Shown here one piece after another: positions 61,601-64,000 of a DNA stretch of 64,000 bases. The notes beneath the pieces were generated by a model. The model did no database searches, had not been told where the DNA came from, and worked only from the letters and a program-made list of their open reading frames with translations. The position numbers and the translations under genes were made by a program. The stretch is taken from the NCBI RefSeq assembly GCF_000189635.1, contig NW_002476369.1, positions 125,407 to 189,406 of the forward strand, read 5' to 3'. Each line of letters begins with the position of its first letter. Position 1 is the stretch's first letter. The DNA comes from Tetrahymena thermophila SB210. Taxonomy: Eukaryota; Ciliophora; Oligohymenophorea; Hymenostomatida; Tetrahymenidae.

Positions 61601-63957
61601 TCTTTTAATTAAAACAATAAATTGCTTTGAGATCATATTATATTTTTTATTACATATTAAATAAAGAATATTTAATAATAATAGCATTTGAATTATTCCA
61701 AAATTATTACAGTAATTCCATTTTTTAATTTTTAATATTTTAGAAAACAGCATAGATTTTTATACAAGAGTTGAGTTGCCTATATACAAAATTACAAACC
61801 AAACTTTTTAAATTAAATATCATATTTATTTGTGTATTTTTTTCATTTATTTTAACTAGAAATTATTCGTTATCACCAAACAAAAAAATTTATGTCTATA
61901 TTCTTTAAACTATTTTATATCTCGTTATGAACATTTTTTTATTATTTTTATGATAATCCATTTTAACTATTAAAATAAAAATAAATAAATAAATAAATAA
62001 TAACTTGAAAATTTTTAATATTTTAAATAAATTATTTAAAATTGAATATAAAATATTGAAAATGATTTACTAAAGATTTAAAGATAGAGAAGTAATCTTC
62101 TAGCACTTTCCTAAAGACTAAGAAATTTAGTTTGCTCCTTCAACTTAAATATTATTCTTTCTTATAAATAAAAAAATTATTAATTAAATTTATTTTTTTT
62201 TAAAAGACAATTAATTATTTATTATTTTTAAAATTGATAACCTAAGATTTAGCTCTAAATTTATAATATTCTGGCACTTCTCTAAAGCTAAAGCAATGAA
62301 TTATGCTCCTTCTTTTTGAATATTATTCTCACTAATAATTAAACAATAAGAAATTAAAAAAGAAATTAAATATTATAAAATAGATAACCTAAGATTTAGC
62401 TCTAAATTTATAATATTCTGACACTTCTCTAAAGCTAAAGCAATGAATTAGGCTCCTTCTTTTTGAATATTATTATCACTAATAATTAAACAATAAGAAA
62501 TTAAAAAAGAAATTAAATATTATAAAATAGATAACCTAAGATTTAGCTTTAAATTTTAAATATTCTGACACTTCTCTAAAGCTAAAGCAAATTCTTTGGC
62601 TCCTTCTGCTTGAATTTTATTATGTCTAATAAATAAAGATAAAAAACAAATTTATTTAAAAAATTATTAAATTTATAAACACAATAAATAATAAATATAA
62701 ATTTAAAACAATAATGTAATTAACTACATGTAATATTAAATATTATTTTTTGCTAAAAATAAATAAAAATAGTATTGGTATATTATATTATTAATTACTC
62801 AAAATATAGGGATAAATTGGTGACGTCCTAGCACTTTGATAAAGCTAAAGCAATTTATTTAGCTCCTTCTGCTTGAATTTTATTTGAGCTGATAAATAAA
62901 AATAAAAAAATAGATTTATAAAAAACTATTAGATATTAAAAATGTTAAAAATGAAAATCAACTCAAAATTTATTTAAATAATTTGTATTTTTTTGAAAAT
63001 TAAAACAAATAATTAATTTGAATATAAAGTTAATTTAGTAAGATAAAATTAATAACTTAAGCTATAAAGATAAATAGGAGATATTCTGACAACTTTATAA
63101 AGCCATAGAAATATATTGAGCTCCTTCATCTTGAATATCATTATAACTAATAAACAAAAATAAAATAATTTTAAATTGTTGCTAGATAAAAATTTCAAAA
63201 TAAAATTCAGGCTTTTAATTGAAATATTACTAAAATATAAACATTTAAAAAAAATATATTTTACCTAAAATCAAGAGTAAGATTATTAATATTCTCAAGT
63301 TTTTTTAAAGTATAAGAAATAGATTTGGCTCCTTCAGCTTCTATGTTGTTCTAACTAGAAAGTAAATATTATGAAAATTGAATAAATCATTATGAAATTA
63401 TGTTTTTGTAATTACCTTAAGTTAAGCAATAATTTATTAATATTAAGTAATTTTTATAAAGCTTGAGCAATTTAGTTGGCTCCTTCTACTTGAATATCAT
63501 TTTGACTAAAAGATAAATATAAAAAAAAATATTATTAAAATTTGTTAAACAAAAAAAATAAATAATTAAAAACTTTTATTAAATAATTACCAAAAATTGA
63601 GTTTTAAATTTGTGATATTCTATAATTTTTGTAAAGATTGAGATATTTGTTTGACTTCTTCAACTTCAATTTCATTATAACTAAAAAATAAATTTAATAA
63701 AGATAAAAATATGTTTACAATTATACCTAAAATCAAGAGTTAAATTAGTAATATTCTATAATTTCTGTAAAGCTAAAGCTATTTGTGTAGTCCCTTCCAC
63801 CTCAATTTAATTCACACTAAATATTGATGTAAAAAAATATTAATTTATAATACAATTAATTTATTACCTTAAGTTAAGCAACAATTTATTAATATTAGGT
63901 AATTCTTATAAAGCTTGAGCAATTTAGTTGGCTCCTTCTACTTGAATATCATTTTGA
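58633..63957 (-). CDS. Split leucine-rich-repeat gene, 3' part, about 20 exons (5' end outside window)
   Basis: Exons: 63957-63868, 63816-63727, 63680-63591, 63505-63416, 63354-63265, 63146-63057, 62888-62799, 62625-62536, 62478-62389, 62331-62242, 62160-62071, 61191-61102, 60957-60868, 60670-60581, 60285-60196, 59929-59840, 59653-59567, 59332-59237, 59074-58961, 58783-58633. Sixteen are exactly 90 nt and each encodes one repeat, S.NDIQ.EGA.QIALALQK then CQNI.NL.LNL, with phase-2 introns on both sides. This is the ribonuclease-inhibitor/NLR type of LRR, usually a protein-binding horseshoe. Towards the 3' end the repeats decay and lengths become 87, 96 and 114 nt. The last exon, ending at TGA 58635-58633, is the least certain. 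A degenerate exon may lie near 61255-61310. No signal peptide or effector domain can be seen, as the 5' end is missing. Confidence 0.82.
62242..62535 (-). repeat. Near-identical tandem duplication of LRR exon plus intron (147-bp unit)
   Basis: Exons 62242-62331 and 62389-62478 and the introns after them differ at only a handful of positions. Exon 62536-62625 starts the same way but is more diverged. This is direct evidence of very recent exon-intron duplication. Confidence 0.9.
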
Positions 63958-64000
63958 CTAAAAGATAAATATAAAAAAAATTATTATTAAAATTTGTTAA

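Noticed and set aside
61550..61753. Minus-strand 67-aa ORF
   Set aside because: Low-complexity AT-rich intron sequence with no LRR signature, splice context or composition of a real exon.
58961..63957. Regularly spaced near-identical 90-bp segments resembling a CRISPR array
   Set aside because: They are LRR exons with splice signals and coding phase; spacers vary greatly in length and the genome is eukaryotic.

Overview
This window is very AT-rich nuclear DNA from a ciliate, most probably Tetrahymena or a close relative. In every convincing gene TAA and TAG are read as glutamine and TGA is the only stop. Introns are short to medium, AT-rich and GT-AG. ORF calling with the standard code breaks nearly all of these genes into pieces, so the models here were rebuilt by reading TAA/TAG as Gln and checking that every exon phase closes. 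No bacterial operons, rRNA, tRNA or CRISPR array was seen.

Left part (1-25.3 kb) holds conserved eukaryotic genes. These are the C-terminal half of an SLC35F6-like membrane transporter (+, 554-1552), an unrecognised 340-aa gene (-, 2170-3192), a complete 17-exon VPS13 lipid-transfer protein of about 3461 aa (-, 5039-20975), and an 8-exon NAK-family (AAK1/GAK/Ark1-like) kinase whose Q/N-rich tail ends in two clathrin-box motifs (-, 21808-25262). VPS13 and the kinase both belong to membrane trafficking, but nothing suggests co-regulation. The large VPS13 introns have grown by internal tandem duplication.

Middle part (25.9-40.1 kb) is a patchwork of segmental duplications. It carries three copies of a small papain-like (LRAT/PPPDE-type) protein, two of them with an N-myristoylation start (MGNSSS). 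Large conserved non-coding flanks surround these copies. An orphan ORF and a cluster of leucine-rich-repeat exons without recognisable ends follow.

Right part (40.3-58.0 kb) is a head-to-tail array of eight intact, intronless, same-strand paralogues of 389-395 aa. I cannot assign this family to any known domain, and it is the best candidate for something undescribed. The right edge (58.6-64.0 kb, -) is a split LRR gene in which almost every exon is exactly 90 nt, encodes one repeat and has the same intron phase. Its 5' end lies beyond the window.

The overall picture is conserved single-copy genes on the left passing into a rapidly evolving, duplication-rich, lineage-specific region on the right.
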